A stretch of DNA of 64,000 bases from RYN-230 sp963704995 (GCA_963704995.1 CAVPIM010000017.1:992001-1056000); one strand, 5' to 3'; shown: positions 28,568 to 37,175, counted from the first letter of the stretch. Translations and numbers: made by a program. The notes: generated by a model from the letters alone, not told the origin.

Positions 28568-28596
28568 CAGATAAGCAGCAGCATTCCGTGCATCAT
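28549..28596 (-). CDS. leuL: leuA leader peptide, 15 aa with Leu-Leu-Leu
   Basis: The reading frame ATG ATG CAC GGA ATG CTG CTG CTT ATC TGC and so on gives MMHGMLLLICRGGGR, then TAA. Three consecutive leucine codons in a 15-residue peptide upstream of leuA is the classical signature of translation-dependent attenuation, known for leu genes in Streptomyces and enterics. A -10-like TACTGT at 28611-28606 ends nine bases before the ATG, so the transcript may be nearly leaderless. The stop falls in the loop of the hairpin at 28530-28567. The peptide is too short for similarity searching. The call rests on position, codons and structure. Confidence 0.7.
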   Translation of the reverse strand: MMHGMLLLICRGGGR

Positions 28597-28671
28597 GGCG
28601 TTCCGACAGTACCAGACGACCCAGGCGCAGCGCAGATCGCCGTCCGGCATGCGAGACGGCGGGCTGGCGGC

Positions 28672-29622
28672 TCAGTCGTAGAAGCCCAGCCGGCGCAGCT
28701 GTTTCGGGTCCCGCTGCCAGTCCTTGGCCACCTTGATGCGCAGGTCCAGGTAGACCTTGGTGCCCAGCAGGGCCTCGATCTGCCGCCGCGCCTGGGTGCC
28801 GACCTCCTTCAGCCGGGCCCCTTTGGCCCCGATGACGATGGATTTCTGGCTCGGCCGCTCCACGTACATGAAGGCGTACACGTCGATCAGGTCGGAGCGG
28901 CCCTCCCGGGGCTTCATCTCCTCCACCACCACGGCGATGGAGTGCGGAAGCTCGTCCCGCACCCCCTCCAGGACCGCCTCCCGGATGAGCTCCGCCACCA
29001 GCATCTGCTCGGGCTCGTCGGTCAGCTCGCCGTCCGGGTAGAGCGGCCGGCCCGGCGGGAGATGGGAAACCAGGACGTCCGCCAGCACGTCGAGCTGGAA
29101 ACCGGCCGTCGCGGACACGGGCACGATGTCCGCCCAGTCACCGAGTTCCGCCACCGCGGCCAGCTGGGCCGCGACCTGCGGCGGGGTGGCCCGGTCGGTC
29201 TTGGTGACGATCGCTGCCACCGGCGTCCGCGCGGTGAGCCGGGCGAGCTCCGCGGCCAGGTACTTGTCCCCCGGGCCGATCGGGTCCGTGGCGGGAAGGC
29301 AGAACCCGATCACGTCCACCTCGGTCAGCGTCGACCTGACCAGGCTGTCCAGCCGCTCGCCGAGCAGGGTCCGCGGCCGGTGCAGGCCCGGGGTGTCCAC
29401 GATGATCAGCTGCGCGTCCGGGCGGTGCACGATCCCCCGGATCGCCCGCCTGGTGGTCTGCGGCCGGCTGCTGGTGATCGCCACCTTGGTTCCGACCAGG
29501 GCGTTCATCAGAGTCGACTTGCCGACATTCGGCCGCCCGACGAAGCAGGCGAAGCCTGACCGGAACTCAGGCTGGCCCGGCCCGGCATCGGGTCCGGGCG
29601 CAGCGGTACGCGTAGCTCCCAC
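28672..29622 (-). CDS. era: GTPase Era
   Basis: A GTPase that binds 16S rRNA for 30S maturation. G1 GRPNVGKST, G2 region ITSSRPQTTRRAI, G3 VDTPGLH, G4 VTKTD (TKxD variant of NKxD) and G5 SA in VSATAGF. The C-terminal KH domain contains VIGAKGARLKEVGTQARRQIE, read in pieces. About 316 residues. GTG 29622 has GGGGGGAGA eight bases upstream. It is last in the phoH-ybeY-corC-cdd-era run. Confidence 0.96.
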   Translation of the reverse strand: MGATRTAAPGPDAGPGQPEFRSGFACFVGRPNVGKSTLMNALVGTKVAITSSRPQTTRRAIRGIVHRPDAQLIIVDTPGLHRPRTLLGERLDSLVRSTLTEVDVIGFCLPATDPIGPGDKYLAAELARLTARTPVAAIVTKTDRATPPQVAAQLAAVAELGDWADIVPVSATAGFQLDVLADVLVSHLPPGRPLYPDGELTDEPEQMLVAELIREAVLEGVRDELPHSIAVVVEEMKPREGRSDLIDVYAFMYVERPSQKSIVIGAKGARLKEVGTQARRQIEALLGTKVYLDLRIKVAKDWQRDPKQLRRLGFYD

Positions 29623-29656
29623 TCTGTGATTCTCCCCCCGCCGGCGAGCGGCGGCG

Positions 29657-30034
29657 TCAGGGCCGCAGGGTGGCGCGGAGCATCCCGTTCGAGCCCGCCT
29701 GGAACACCAGGGCGGACGGGCCGGCCTCGCGCACCACCGCGAGGTCCGCCGGCTCGATCCCCTCAGCGTCGCTGACCAGGGCCGCGGCCTCCAGGCTGGA
29801 CGCACCGCTGGATACCGCCATGGCCACGGCCAGCCGCAGCGCGGACAGCTTCAGCGACGGCAGCGAGACCGCGGCGGCCGCGTAGGTGCGCCCCGTCTCG
29901 TCCCGCACCGCCGCGCCCTCGGCCGCAGACACCCGGGCCCGTGCCGACCGGGCCAGCGTGATGATCTTCAGGTCTTCCGGGCCAGGCTCCACCGCGCTCA
30001 CCTGCCCGAGTGTAGTGGCGCGATCGTCCGTCAC
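29657..30034 (-). CDS. Cytidine deaminase-like protein lacking catalytic residues
   Basis: A 125-residue protein reading GPEDLKIITLARSARARV, then EGAAVRDETGRTYAAAAVSLPSLKLSALRLAVAMAVSSG in pieces. This small protein sits between corC and era in actinobacteria and is often annotated as cytidine deaminase. The zinc-binding HAE/CAE and PCxxC motifs of real deaminases are absent, and I see no His or Cys at the expected positions. The fold may be kept for another role. GTG 30034 has GGGGA six bases upstream. Gaps to corC and era are about 35 bases, so it is co-transcribed. Confidence 0.8.
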   Translation of the reverse strand: MTDDRATTLGQVSAVEPGPEDLKIITLARSARARVSAAEGAAVRDETGRTYAAAAVSLPSLKLSALRLAVAMAVSSGASSLEAAALVSDAEGIEPADLAVVREAGPSALVFQAGSNGMLRATLRP

Positions 30035-30069
30035 ATCAGTCCCCGCCCGTCTCGTATGTCCCGGGCCGT

Positions 30070-31398
30070 TCATTCAGCCCGCCCGCTGGCCGGCTCGGCC
30101 TCGTCCCCGGGACGCCCGGCGGGCCGCTGGGCGCTCACCCCGGCCCGTTCCACGGTGACCGTGCCGATCCGGTTGCGCCGCCCGGCCAGGCTCTCGGCGG
30201 TCAGCTTCAGCCCCGCCACGGTCGCCACCGAGCCAGCGATCGGCACCCGGCCCAGGGCATGGGCCAGCAGGCCGCCAACGGTCTCCACGTCTTCCGCGTC
30301 GATCGTGGCGCCGAACAGCTCCTCCAGGTCGGTCACGGGCAGCCTGGCGGTGACCCGGGCCCGGTCCTGGGACAGCCACTCCACAGTCGGCTGCTCGTGG
30401 TCGTACTCGTCGGTGATCTCCCCGACGATCTCCTCAAGGATGTCCTCGATGGTGACCAGCCCGGCCGTGCCGCCGTACTCGTCGATGACGATGGCCAGGT
30501 GGATCCGGAGCTGCTGCATCTCCCGGAGCAGCTCGTCCACCGGCTTGCTCTCCGGCACGAAGGTGGCCGGGCGCATCACCGAGGTCACGCTGGCCACGGC
30601 TTCCTGCTCAGGATGTTCCTGGCTGCTCGTCACCAGGTCCTTCAGGTAGGCGATGCCGATGACATCATCCTGATTCTCCCCGACCACCGGGATCCGGGAG
30701 AAGCCGCTGCGCAGGGCGAGCGAGAGTGCCTGGCGCACGGTCTTGTCCCGCCCCACGAAGACCATGTCGGTCCGCGGGACCATCACCTCGCGGACGATCG
30801 TGTCACCCAGCTCGAAGACGGAGTGGATCATGGCCCGCGCCCCGGGCTCGATCACCTGGCGCTGCTCCAGCAGGTCGACCAGGCCGCGCAGCTCCTCCTC
30901 GGTGCCGGACGCGTCCCGGGAGCCCCGGCCCGGGGTCAGCACGCTGCCCAGGGCCAGCAGCAGCCGCGGGAGGGGCCCCAGGATCCGGGTCACCGGGTAC
31001 AGCACGCTGGCCGCGGCCAGGGCCACCGAGCGCTCGTGCTGCCGGCCCAGGATCCGCGGCCCGACGCCGGCCAGCACGTACAGCACCGCGGCCATGATGA
31101 CCCAGATCAGCAGGAACACGTGCCAGCCGGTGCCGAGCCAGTGCAGCAGCGCGGCGGCCACCAGCACGACGGCCGCCGTCTCGCTGCAGATCCGGGCGAG
31201 CAGCAGCACGGCCAGGTACCGGGCCGGCTCGGCCAGGACCGCCTGGAGCCGGGTGGCGGCGCGGCTGCTCCTGCCCTTGCGGCTGCGGGCCAGTTCCCCC
31301 GCGCCGGACCGGGACACCCGCATGAGCGCGACCTCGGCGCTCGCGCACAGCCCGGCGCCCAGCGCCAGCGCCGCGGCGGCGGCGATCAGCCACACCAT
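30070..31398 (-). CDS. CorC/HlyC-family membrane protein with CBS pair
   Basis: About 442 residues. The N-terminal DUF21 membrane domain has a first helix VWLIAAAAALALGAGL and further helices around residues 60-85, 90-115 and 130-150. Two CBS domains follow (IVREVMVPRTDMVFVG, then AIVIDEYGGTAGLVTIEDILEEIVGEI in pieces). A C-terminal CorC_HlyC domain (ARVTARLPVTDLEELFGA) completes the architecture. Related proteins are linked to Mg2+ efflux or homeostasis. ATG 31398 has GAGG five bases upstream and lies seven bases after ybeY, consistent with an operon. Confidence 0.92.
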   Translation of the reverse strand: MVWLIAAAAALALGAGLCASAEVALMRVSRSGAGELARSRKGRSSRAATRLQAVLAEPARYLAVLLLARICSETAAVVLVAAALLHWLGTGWHVFLLIWVIMAAVLYVLAGVGPRILGRQHERSVALAAASVLYPVTRILGPLPRLLLALGSVLTPGRGSRDASGTEEELRGLVDLLEQRQVIEPGARAMIHSVFELGDTIVREVMVPRTDMVFVGRDKTVRQALSLALRSGFSRIPVVGENQDDVIGIAYLKDLVTSSQEHPEQEAVASVTSVMRPATFVPESKPVDELLREMQQLRIHLAIVIDEYGGTAGLVTIEDILEEIVGEITDEYDHEQPTVEWLSQDRARVTARLPVTDLEELFGATIDAEDVETVGGLLAHALGRVPIAGSVATVAGLKLTAESLAGRRNRIGTVTVERAGVSAQRPAGRPGDEAEPASGRAE

Positions 31399-31405
31399 GG
31401 TGGCC

Positions 31406-31942
31406 TCACCCCGTCCCTTCCTGCCCTTCCGGGTCACCGCCCAGGTCGGATGGCTGATCCCGGACGGACCGCCAGGTGCCGAGCATCTCATCCTGGAGGC
31501 CGAACATGGCGGTGCGCTCATCCGGCTCGGCGTGGTCGTATCCGAGCAGGTGCAGGATGCCGTGCGTGCAGAGCAGCTCGAGCTCGTCGCGCAGCGGGTG
31601 ATGCGCCTGCGCAGCCTGGCCGGCGGCGATCTCGGGGCAGAGCACGACGTCGCCGAGCAGGCCCGGCGGCGAGGTCGCTTCCCCGCCGGCGCCCTGGTCG
31701 CCGCGGGCACTGCCCGTGGGCGGCGGCCTCAGCTCATCCATCGGGAAGGCCAGCACATCGGTCGGCCCCGGCTCACCCATCCAGCGCTCGTGCAGGTCGG
31801 ACATGGTGCCGCGGTCGACGAGCAGGACCGAGAGCTCGGCCAGCGGGTGTATCCGCATGTCGTCCAGGACATGCCGGGCCAGCGCCGCGAGGTCGGCCTC
31901 GTCCACGTCGATGCCGGACTCGTTGGCGATCTCGATGCTCAC
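31406..31942 (-). CDS. ybeY: Endoribonuclease YbeY (rRNA maturation)
   Basis: The metal-dependent RNase for 16S 3'-end maturation has its three-His motif HGILHLLGYDH intact. It also has the block PTDVLAFPMDELRPP and the start SIEIANESGIDVDEADL. About 178 residues from GTG 31942, matching family N-termini. A longer start at GTG 32020 overlaps the phoH stop (GTGA) and would add 26 residues encoded by 15-bp repeats (NASQR units). Coupling favours the long form and family length favours the short one. Confidence 0.93.
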   Translation of the reverse strand: MSIEIANESGIDVDEADLAALARHVLDDMRIHPLAELSVLLVDRGTMSDLHERWMGEPGPTDVLAFPMDELRPPPTGSARGDQGAGGEATSPPGLLGDVVLCPEIAAGQAAQAHHPLRDELELLCTHGILHLLGYDHAEPDERTAMFGLQDEMLGTWRSVRDQPSDLGGDPEGQEGTG

Positions 31943-31962
31943 CGCGGGTCCCGGCTCACTGA

Positions 31963-32007
31963 GCTGGCTCGCACTGCGCTGGCTCGCATTGCGCTGGCTC
32001 GCATTGC
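31963..32007. repeat. 15-bp tandem repeat at the phoH-ybeY junction
   Basis: Three copies of GCTGGCTCGCAyTGC (31963-31977, 31978-31992 and 31993-32007), the last two identical. They are in frame with ybeY and would encode NASQR-like units if the long start is used. Confidence 0.8.
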
Positions 32008-32016
32008 GCTGGCGCT

Positions 32017-33060
32017 TCACTGGGCGCGCTTGCGCCGCTGCGGCGGGGACGTCCCGCGCACCCGGGCGTCGTAGCGCTCGTACGCGTCCACGATGTCCCC
32101 CACCAGCCGGTGCCGCACTACGTCCTGGCTGGTCAGCCTGGCGAAATGCACGTCGTCCAGGCCCTCGAGGATTTCCTGGACGATCCGCAGCCCGCTGGCC
32201 TGGCCGGCCGGCAGGTCAACCTGGGTGACATCGCCGGTCACGACGATCTGGGACCCGAAGCCGAGCCGGGTGAGGAACATCTTCATCTGTTCCGCCGAGG
32301 TGTTCTGCGCCTCGTCCAGGATGATGAACGAGTCGTTCAGCGTCCGGCCGCGCATGTAGGCCAGCGGCGCCACCTCGATCGTGCCCGCCGCGATGAGCCG
32401 CGGGATCGAATCGGGGTCGAGCATGTCGTGCAGCGCGTCGTACAACGGCCGCAGGTACGGGTCGATCTTCTCGTACAAGGTGCCGGGCAGGAAGCCCAGC
32501 CGCTCCCCCGCCTCGACGGCCGGCCGGGTCAGGATGATCCGGTTGACTTCCTTGGCCTGGAGTGCCTTCACCGCCTTGGCCATGGCCAGGTAGGTCTTCC
32601 CGGTGCCGGCCGGGCCGATGCAGAACACGATCGTGTGCGCGTCGATGGCGTCCACGTAGCGCTTCTGGTTCAGCGTTTTCGGCCGGATTGTCCGGCCGCG
32701 GGCCGACAGGATGTCCAGGGTCAGCACGTCGGCCAGCCGGACCCCGGACTTGCGGCGGAGCATGGCCACCACCCGCTCCACCGAATCCGCGGTGAGCTCG
32801 GCCCCGCCGGCCAGCAGCTCGGTGAGCTCCTCGAAGAGGCCAGCGACGCGCTCGCTCTCCTCGGCCGCCCCGGTAATGGTGATCTCATTCCCGCGGACGT
32901 GGATGTCGGCATCGAAGGCCTTCTCGATCACGTGCAGCAGCTCGTCGCGGGATCCCAGCAGGCTGACCATGGAGCGGTCATCCGGGATAACGATCTTGAC
33001 CTGCGCGCCGGTGCTGCCGGGCGGCTTACGGCCCGCAGAATCTCCGGGTCTGTCTGTCAA
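32017..33060 (-). CDS. phoH: PhoH-like ATPase
   Basis: A 347-residue PhoH-family protein. An N-terminal KH-like segment (HVIEKAFDADIHVRGNEITITG) precedes the P-loop ATPase. Walker A is GPAGTGKTYLAM, Walker B SFIILDEAQN, and the sensor VVTGDVTQVDLP. It is typically next to ybeY and thought to act in RNA metabolism as an RNA-dependent ATPase. TTG 33060 is the likely start, with GAGAGGG just upstream. It heads the ybeY-corC-cdd-era series. Confidence 0.95.
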   Translation of the reverse strand: MTDRPGDSAGRKPPGSTGAQVKIVIPDDRSMVSLLGSRDELLHVIEKAFDADIHVRGNEITITGAAEESERVAGLFEELTELLAGGAELTADSVERVVAMLRRKSGVRLADVLTLDILSARGRTIRPKTLNQKRYVDAIDAHTIVFCIGPAGTGKTYLAMAKAVKALQAKEVNRIILTRPAVEAGERLGFLPGTLYEKIDPYLRPLYDALHDMLDPDSIPRLIAAGTIEVAPLAYMRGRTLNDSFIILDEAQNTSAEQMKMFLTRLGFGSQIVVTGDVTQVDLPAGQASGLRIVQEILEGLDDVHFARLTSQDVVRHRLVGDIVDAYERYDARVRGTSPPQRRKRAQ

Positions 33061-33144
33061 TTCCCTCTCTCAACCTGAGCGCAGGCGCGGCCTGCGCCCG
33101 TAGCGTCATGCTATCCGCGCGGGCACCGGCCCGGGGCCTGGGCA

Positions 33145-33489
33145 TCAGCCGGGGGGCCAGCCCAGGCCGCGCCCGCCCAGGACGTGCGCATGGACATGCG
33201 GGACCGCCTGGCCCGCATCGGCCCCCGTGTTAAAGACAACCCGGTACCCACCGCCGGAGATTCCCTCCGCCTCGGCCACCGCAGCCACCTGGTTGGCCAG
33301 CTCGGTGAGCAGGCTCCCGTCGGCGGCCGCCAGCGCGGCCAGGTCGGGATAGTGATCCTTCGGGATCACCAGCACATGAGTCGGCGCTTGCGGGCTGATG
33401 TCACGAAAGGAAATGGTCCGCGGTGACTCGAGCACCCGTGATGCCGGGACACCACCGGACACGATCCTGCAGAATAGACACTCCGGCAC
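33145..33489 (-). CDS. HIT-family nucleotide-binding protein
   Basis: A 114-residue histidine-triad hydrolase: CLFCRIVSGGVPASRV with a CxxC zinc-type pair, then HVLVIPKDHYPDLAAL. The triad itself is VPHVHAHVLGGR (HxHxH), with the middle residues forming the nucleotidyl-His site. Such proteins hydrolyse AMP-lysine or nucleoside phosphoramidates. GTG 33489 starts it. It lies 84 bases upstream of phoH on the same strand and diverges from the second ECF sigma gene. In the 234-base gap between them I see only possible promoter sequence. Confidence 0.93.
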   Translation of the reverse strand: MPECLFCRIVSGGVPASRVLESPRTISFRDISPQAPTHVLVIPKDHYPDLAALAAADGSLLTELANQVAAVAEAEGISGGGYRVVFNTGADAGQAVPHVHAHVLGGRGLGWPPG

Positions 33490-33723
33490 AGGGGGATCCT
33501 AGCTTGTCCCTCTCCGGTAACACGCACGAGATATATGGTTGCCAAGGTGCTTGTCTCACTGCGCCCGCCCGCCCGCTGCACCCGCACGTGCAGGGCGCGG
33601 CGGCGGTGCGTGCCTGGCTCCGGCCGGGGCAGTGCCGGAACGCCCGCGGCGCGTATTTGGCAGGCACCCGACATCCTGGTGGGGGGAATGCTTCCGTGAG
33701 GCCTAGGGGCTGGGGCGGGTCGC

Positions 33724-34323
33724 GTGCAGTTATTCGACATGCCAGGTGAACCTGACGGCATGGTGACGCGTCCCATTGACGTGACCGAGGCCTTGATAGC
33801 TAACCCGGCGATGACCCACGCTGCGGTCGAATGGGATGCCGACCGGGCGGTCACCGCCATCTACAGCGAGCACTACCGCTCTCTGGTCCGCCTCGCGGCG
33901 TTCCTGGTCCGGGACACCGCGACCGCGGAAGAAGTGGTGCAGGACTCGTTCGTGGCCATGCACGGGGCGTGGCGGCGGCTACGCGATACGGATAAGGCGC
34001 TTTCCTATCTCCGCCAGTCCGTCGTCAACCGGTCGCGGTCGGTCCTGCGGCACCGGATGGTGGTCAACAAGAACACGCCGAAGCCGCCACCGGACATGCC
34101 GAGCGCAGAGCATGGGGCGATCATCCAGCTGGAGCGCTCAGCGGTGGTGTCAGCGCTGCGCGCGCTGCCGGAGCGGCAGCGGGAGGCACTGGTACTCCGC
34201 TACTACGGAGACCTCTCCGAGGCGCAGATCGCCTCGGTGATGGGCATCAGCAAGGGAGCAGTCAAGAGTCACACGGCCCGGGCCATGGCAGCCCTGCGGG
34301 CCGTGCTGGAGCAGGACTCGTGA
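33724..34323 (+). CDS. ECF sigma factor, SigE family (cassette 2)
   Basis: A 199-residue ECF sigma factor. Region 2: IYSEHYRSLVRLAAFLV, then TAEEVVQDSFVAMHGAWRRL. Region 4: SALRALPERQREALVLRYY and the helix-turn-helix MGISKGAVKSHTARAMAALR. The N-terminus is about 35 residues longer than in cassette 1. GTG 33724 is the longest start; ATG 33739 also fits. It is followed 31 bases later by a membrane protein that is its likely anti-sigma partner. The inter-helix linker (NKNTPKPPPDMPS) is typical of SigE-group proteins. Confidence 0.9.
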   Translation: MQLFDMPGEPDGMVTRPIDVTEALIANPAMTHAAVEWDADRAVTAIYSEHYRSLVRLAAFLVRDTATAEEVVQDSFVAMHGAWRRLRDTDKALSYLRQSVVNRSRSVLRHRMVVNKNTPKPPPDMPSAEHGAIIQLERSAVVSALRALPERQREALVLRYYGDLSEAQIASVMGISKGAVKSHTARAMAALRAVLEQDS

Positions 34324-34354
34324 GGAGGGCCTTCGGGGACCCGGGGAGCACCGG

Positions 34355-35245
34355 GTGGCAGGCATGATGACAAAGGATCGGGACTACGAGGACATCCTCC
34401 GCCGGGCCCTGGCCGAGGCGGCGGAGTCCATCGAACCCACCGGCGACGGGCTGCGGCGTATCCGTCACCGGCTGGATTCGCCTCGGTCCCTGCGGTCCGT
34501 TTTCTCTGGGTGCACCGAGTGGCTGGAGTTGCACGGGACCCGTTTTCTCATCCGGCTCGACCCGGCTATCGAGGCAGCGCGGGCCGCGCTGAGCCGGGTC
34601 CAGTCGGCCTGGGGGCCCCTGGCCGGCGGGCGCGGACGGCGGCGGGCGGGCGGGCACCGCGGGGCGCCCAGTCCGCCCGGGCGGCTGGGAATGGCCGGGT
34701 CCTGGCTCAAGCCGGTGTTCGCGGTCTCGGCCGCGGTGGCCATCGTGGCGGTCGGGGTGGTCATCCTCAACCACGAGACGGCGACCCCGATCAACCCCGC
34801 GAACAATGTCGGCACGGCCGAACCGAGTTCCAGCGTGGCCAGCGGCGGGACGGCGGCGAACTCCGGGCTGCCGCTCTTCATCAAGCCCAGCCCGCAGGGC
34901 ACCGGCCCGACACAGAACAACAGTGCGACGAGCCCGGTGCCCGCGGTGGTCTGTACCCCCATCCGCACCCCCGCTCCCGCCTCCACCCCGACCCCGACCG
35001 CGACGCCGACCACCACGGCACCGACCGCGACCGCGAACCCGACCCCCACCCCGACGGTGAGCGGGACCGCGACCGGTACGCCGACAACCCAGCCCACGCA
35101 GAGCGGCTCCCCGACGCCTACCGCGACGGTGAGCGGGACCACGGCCGGCTCCACCGCTACGACGACCCCCGCAGCCCTCGTCGTCCCGGACAAAACAGTG
35201 GCGACCACCATCACCGAGTGCGCCAGCCCGGCGAAGACCCCCTGA
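34355..35245 (+). CDS. Single-pass membrane protein with Thr/Pro-rich ectodomain, putative anti-sigma partner
   Basis: A 296-residue protein. The cytoplasmic N-terminus of about 115 residues begins DRDYEDILRRALAEAAESI. One transmembrane helix follows (about 119-141, PVFAVSAAVAIVAVGVVIL). The ectodomain is first Ser/Asn-rich and then a PTPTAT-type repeat region (about 210-275), probably an extended, possibly glycosylated, wall-spanning stalk ending in TECASPAKTP. There is no ZAS zinc motif. Its position after the ECF sigma gene suggests a sensor/anti-sigma role. The ectodomain differs completely from that of cassette 1. Confidence 0.75.
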   Translation: MAGMMTKDRDYEDILRRALAEAAESIEPTGDGLRRIRHRLDSPRSLRSVFSGCTEWLELHGTRFLIRLDPAIEAARAALSRVQSAWGPLAGGRGRRRAGGHRGAPSPPGRLGMAGSWLKPVFAVSAAVAIVAVGVVILNHETATPINPANNVGTAEPSSSVASGGTAANSGLPLFIKPSPQGTGPTQNNSATSPVPAVVCTPIRTPAPASTPTPTATPTTTAPTATANPTPTPTVSGTATGTPTTQPTQSGSPTPTATVSGTTAGSTATTTPAALVVPDKTVATTITECASPAKTP

Positions 35246-35287
35246 TCTCCCCGCCGGCCGCTTCTGGGGTCTTGGGGGCTGCCCGGT

Positions 35288-36064
35288 TCAGGCCCAGCGG
35301 CCAGCCCGGCTGAGCAGGATCGCCGCCGCCGCCATTCCCGCGGATGAGGTGCGGAGCACAGTCGGCCCTAGCCGCGCCGCGACGGCCCCGGCCTCGGTGA
35401 GCGCGCGGGATTCGGCGGGCGTGATGCCGCCCTCCGGGCCGACGAGCACCAGCATCTCCCCGGAGCCGGGCAGCGGTATCTCGCTGAGCTGCTCCCCGGC
35501 CTGCGGGTCCAGGATGAAGGCCCGGGCGGCCCGGCCGGCCCGGGCGGCCACCTCGCCGAGATCCGCGGGCCCGGTCACCTCGGGGACCCGGCCGCGCCGG
35601 GCCTGCTTGGCCGCTTCCCGCGCGGTGGACCGCCATCTCGCCAGCGCCCGGTCGCCGCGCTCCCCCTGCCATCTGGCCACGCAGCGCTCCGCGGCCCAGG
35701 GAACGATTACGTCCACCCCGGCCTCGGTCATCAGCTCGACGGCCAGCTGGCCCCGCTCTCCCTTCGGGATCGCCTGGACCACAGCCAGGGCCGGGTCCGG
35801 GGCGGGCAGCACGGTCCGGTGCCGCACGGTGAGCTCCAGCCGGCCGCGCTGGGCCCGGGTCACCACGCAGCGGGCCAGCTGGCCCGCGCCGTCGGTCAGG
35901 TCCACCCGCTCCCCCACGGCGAGCCTGCGCACGTCGGCCGCGTGCCGTCCCTCCGGCCCGTCCAGCACGATCAGGTCGCGGGCCAGGTCCGCGGGGTCGG
36001 CGAAGAAAACCGGCGGCTGGGGGCCGGGCACGGCGGCCGGGTCACCGGCCGTTGAAGGCGTCAC
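35288..36064 (-). CDS. rsmE: 16S rRNA m3U1498 methyltransferase RsmE
   Basis: Methylates U1498 of 16S rRNA in the decoding region. Family blocks: LDGPEGRHAADVRRLAVGERVDL (PUA-like domain), VQAIPKGERGQLAVELMTEAGV, and the SPOUT knot MLVLVGPEGGITPAES and RLGPTVLRTSSAG. About 258 residues. GTG 36064 overlaps the dnaJ end by 23 bases. GTG 36031 is an alternative with slightly better upstream sequence. Its neighbours upstream are dnaJ and hrcA, so it is the third gene of the heat-shock operon. Confidence 0.94.
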   Translation of the reverse strand: MTPSTAGDPAAVPGPQPPVFFADPADLARDLIVLDGPEGRHAADVRRLAVGERVDLTDGAGQLARCVVTRAQRGRLELTVRHRTVLPAPDPALAVVQAIPKGERGQLAVELMTEAGVDVIVPWAAERCVARWQGERGDRALARWRSTAREAAKQARRGRVPEVTGPADLGEVAARAGRAARAFILDPQAGEQLSEIPLPGSGEMLVLVGPEGGITPAESRALTEAGAVAARLGPTVLRTSSAGMAAAAILLSRAGRWA

Positions 36065-37175
36065 GCAACCGGGAGAAGAATCCCTGCTGGCCGGGGGCGA
36101 AGCGGCCGGGCGGGGTCTCCTCGCCGCGCAGCGCCGCCAGCTGCTTGAGCAGCGCCTCCTGCGGCTCGTCCAGCTTCATCGGCGTCTCGACCGAGATGTG
36201 GATGACCAGGTCACCCCGGCCCGTGTCGTTCAGGTGCTGGACGCCGAGCCCGTACATGGGGACGACCTGCCCCGACTGGGTACCCGGGCGGATGTCGAGC
36301 TCGCGGGCGCCGTCCAGGGTGTCGACCGACAGGGTGGCGCCCAGCGCCGCGGCCACCATGGGGATGGTCACGGTGCAGTGCAGATCGTCGCCCTGGCGCT
36401 CGAAGATCGGGTGCGGGCGCTGCAGGATCTCCAGGAAGAGGTCACCGGGCGGCCCGCCGCCGGACCCGATCTCGCCCTCGCCGGCCAGCTGGATGTGCGT
36501 GCCGTCCTCGACCCCGGCGGGAATGCGGACCTTCATCGTGCGCCGCGTCCTGACCCGGCCGTCGCCGTCACACTCGGGGCAGGGCCGGCGGATGACGGTG
36601 CCGAACCCGCCGCAGTGCGGGCACGGGCGGGAGGTCATCACCTGGCCCAGGAAGGAGCGGGTGACCTGGCTGACCTCGCCGCGGCCGCCGCAGACCTCAC
36701 AGGTCTCCGGGTGGGTACCGGGCGCTGTACCCTCACCGGAGCAGGTCGGGCAGACCACGGCCGTGTCCACGACCAGTTCCCGGGTGGTCCCGAAGGCACA
36801 CTCGGACAGGTCCAGCTCGACCCTGATCGTCGCGTTGCGGCCGCGCCGGGCCCGGCTGCGCGGACCCCGGGCGGCCGCCCCGGCCCCGAAGAACGCGTCC
36901 ATGATGTCGCTGAACGGGAAGCCGGGGCCGAAGCCGCCCGCCCCGGCCCCGCCGTTGGGCGCGAACGGGTCCGCGCCCTGGTCGTACATCTGCCGCTTCC
37001 CGGGGTCGGAGAGTACCTCGTACGCCTGGGTGATCTCCTTGAACCGTTCCTGGGTCTCCGGGTCCGGGTTCACGTCCGGGTGCAGCTCACGGGCGAGCCG
37101 CCGGTAGGCCTTCTTGATCTCATCCGGCGGCGCGTCCCGGCGGACGCCGAGCGCGCCGTAGTAGTCGTTGGCCAC
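36042..37175 (-). CDS. dnaJ: Chaperone DnaJ
   Basis: Hsp40 co-chaperone of DnaK. The J-domain has YYGALGVRRDAPPDEIKKAYRRLA with HPD in ARELHPDVNPD. A Gly/Phe-rich linker follows (GGAGAGGFGPGFPF). Four zinc-finger repeats come next: CPTCSGEG, CEVCGGRG, CPHCGGFG and CPECDGDG. The C-terminal substrate-binding domains finish the protein. About 377 residues. GTG 37175 overlaps the hrcA stop (TAGTG), so it is coupled to hrcA and controlled by the CIRCE element upstream. No dnaK is nearby, so this is probably the second DnaJ of the genome. Confidence 0.96.
   Translation of the reverse strand: MANDYYGALGVRRDAPPDEIKKAYRRLARELHPDVNPDPETQERFKEITQAYEVLSDPGKRQMYDQGADPFAPNGGAGAGGFGPGFPFSDIMDAFFGAGAAARGPRSRARRGRNATIRVELDLSECAFGTTRELVVDTAVVCPTCSGEGTAPGTHPETCEVCGGRGEVSQVTRSFLGQVMTSRPCPHCGGFGTVIRRPCPECDGDGRVRTRRTMKVRIPAGVEDGTHIQLAGEGEIGSGGGPPGDLFLEILQRPHPIFERQGDDLHCTVTIPMVAAALGATLSVDTLDGARELDIRPGTQSGQVVPMYGLGVQHLNDTGRGDLVIHISVETPMKLDEPQEALLKQLAALRGEETPPGRFAPGQQGFFSRLRDAFNGR

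Noticed and set aside
26308..29559. 1083-codon + strand open frame across recO, leuA and era
   Set aside because: Antisense to three well-recognised genes and crosses their intergenic regions, including the leuA leader. A GC-driven artefact.
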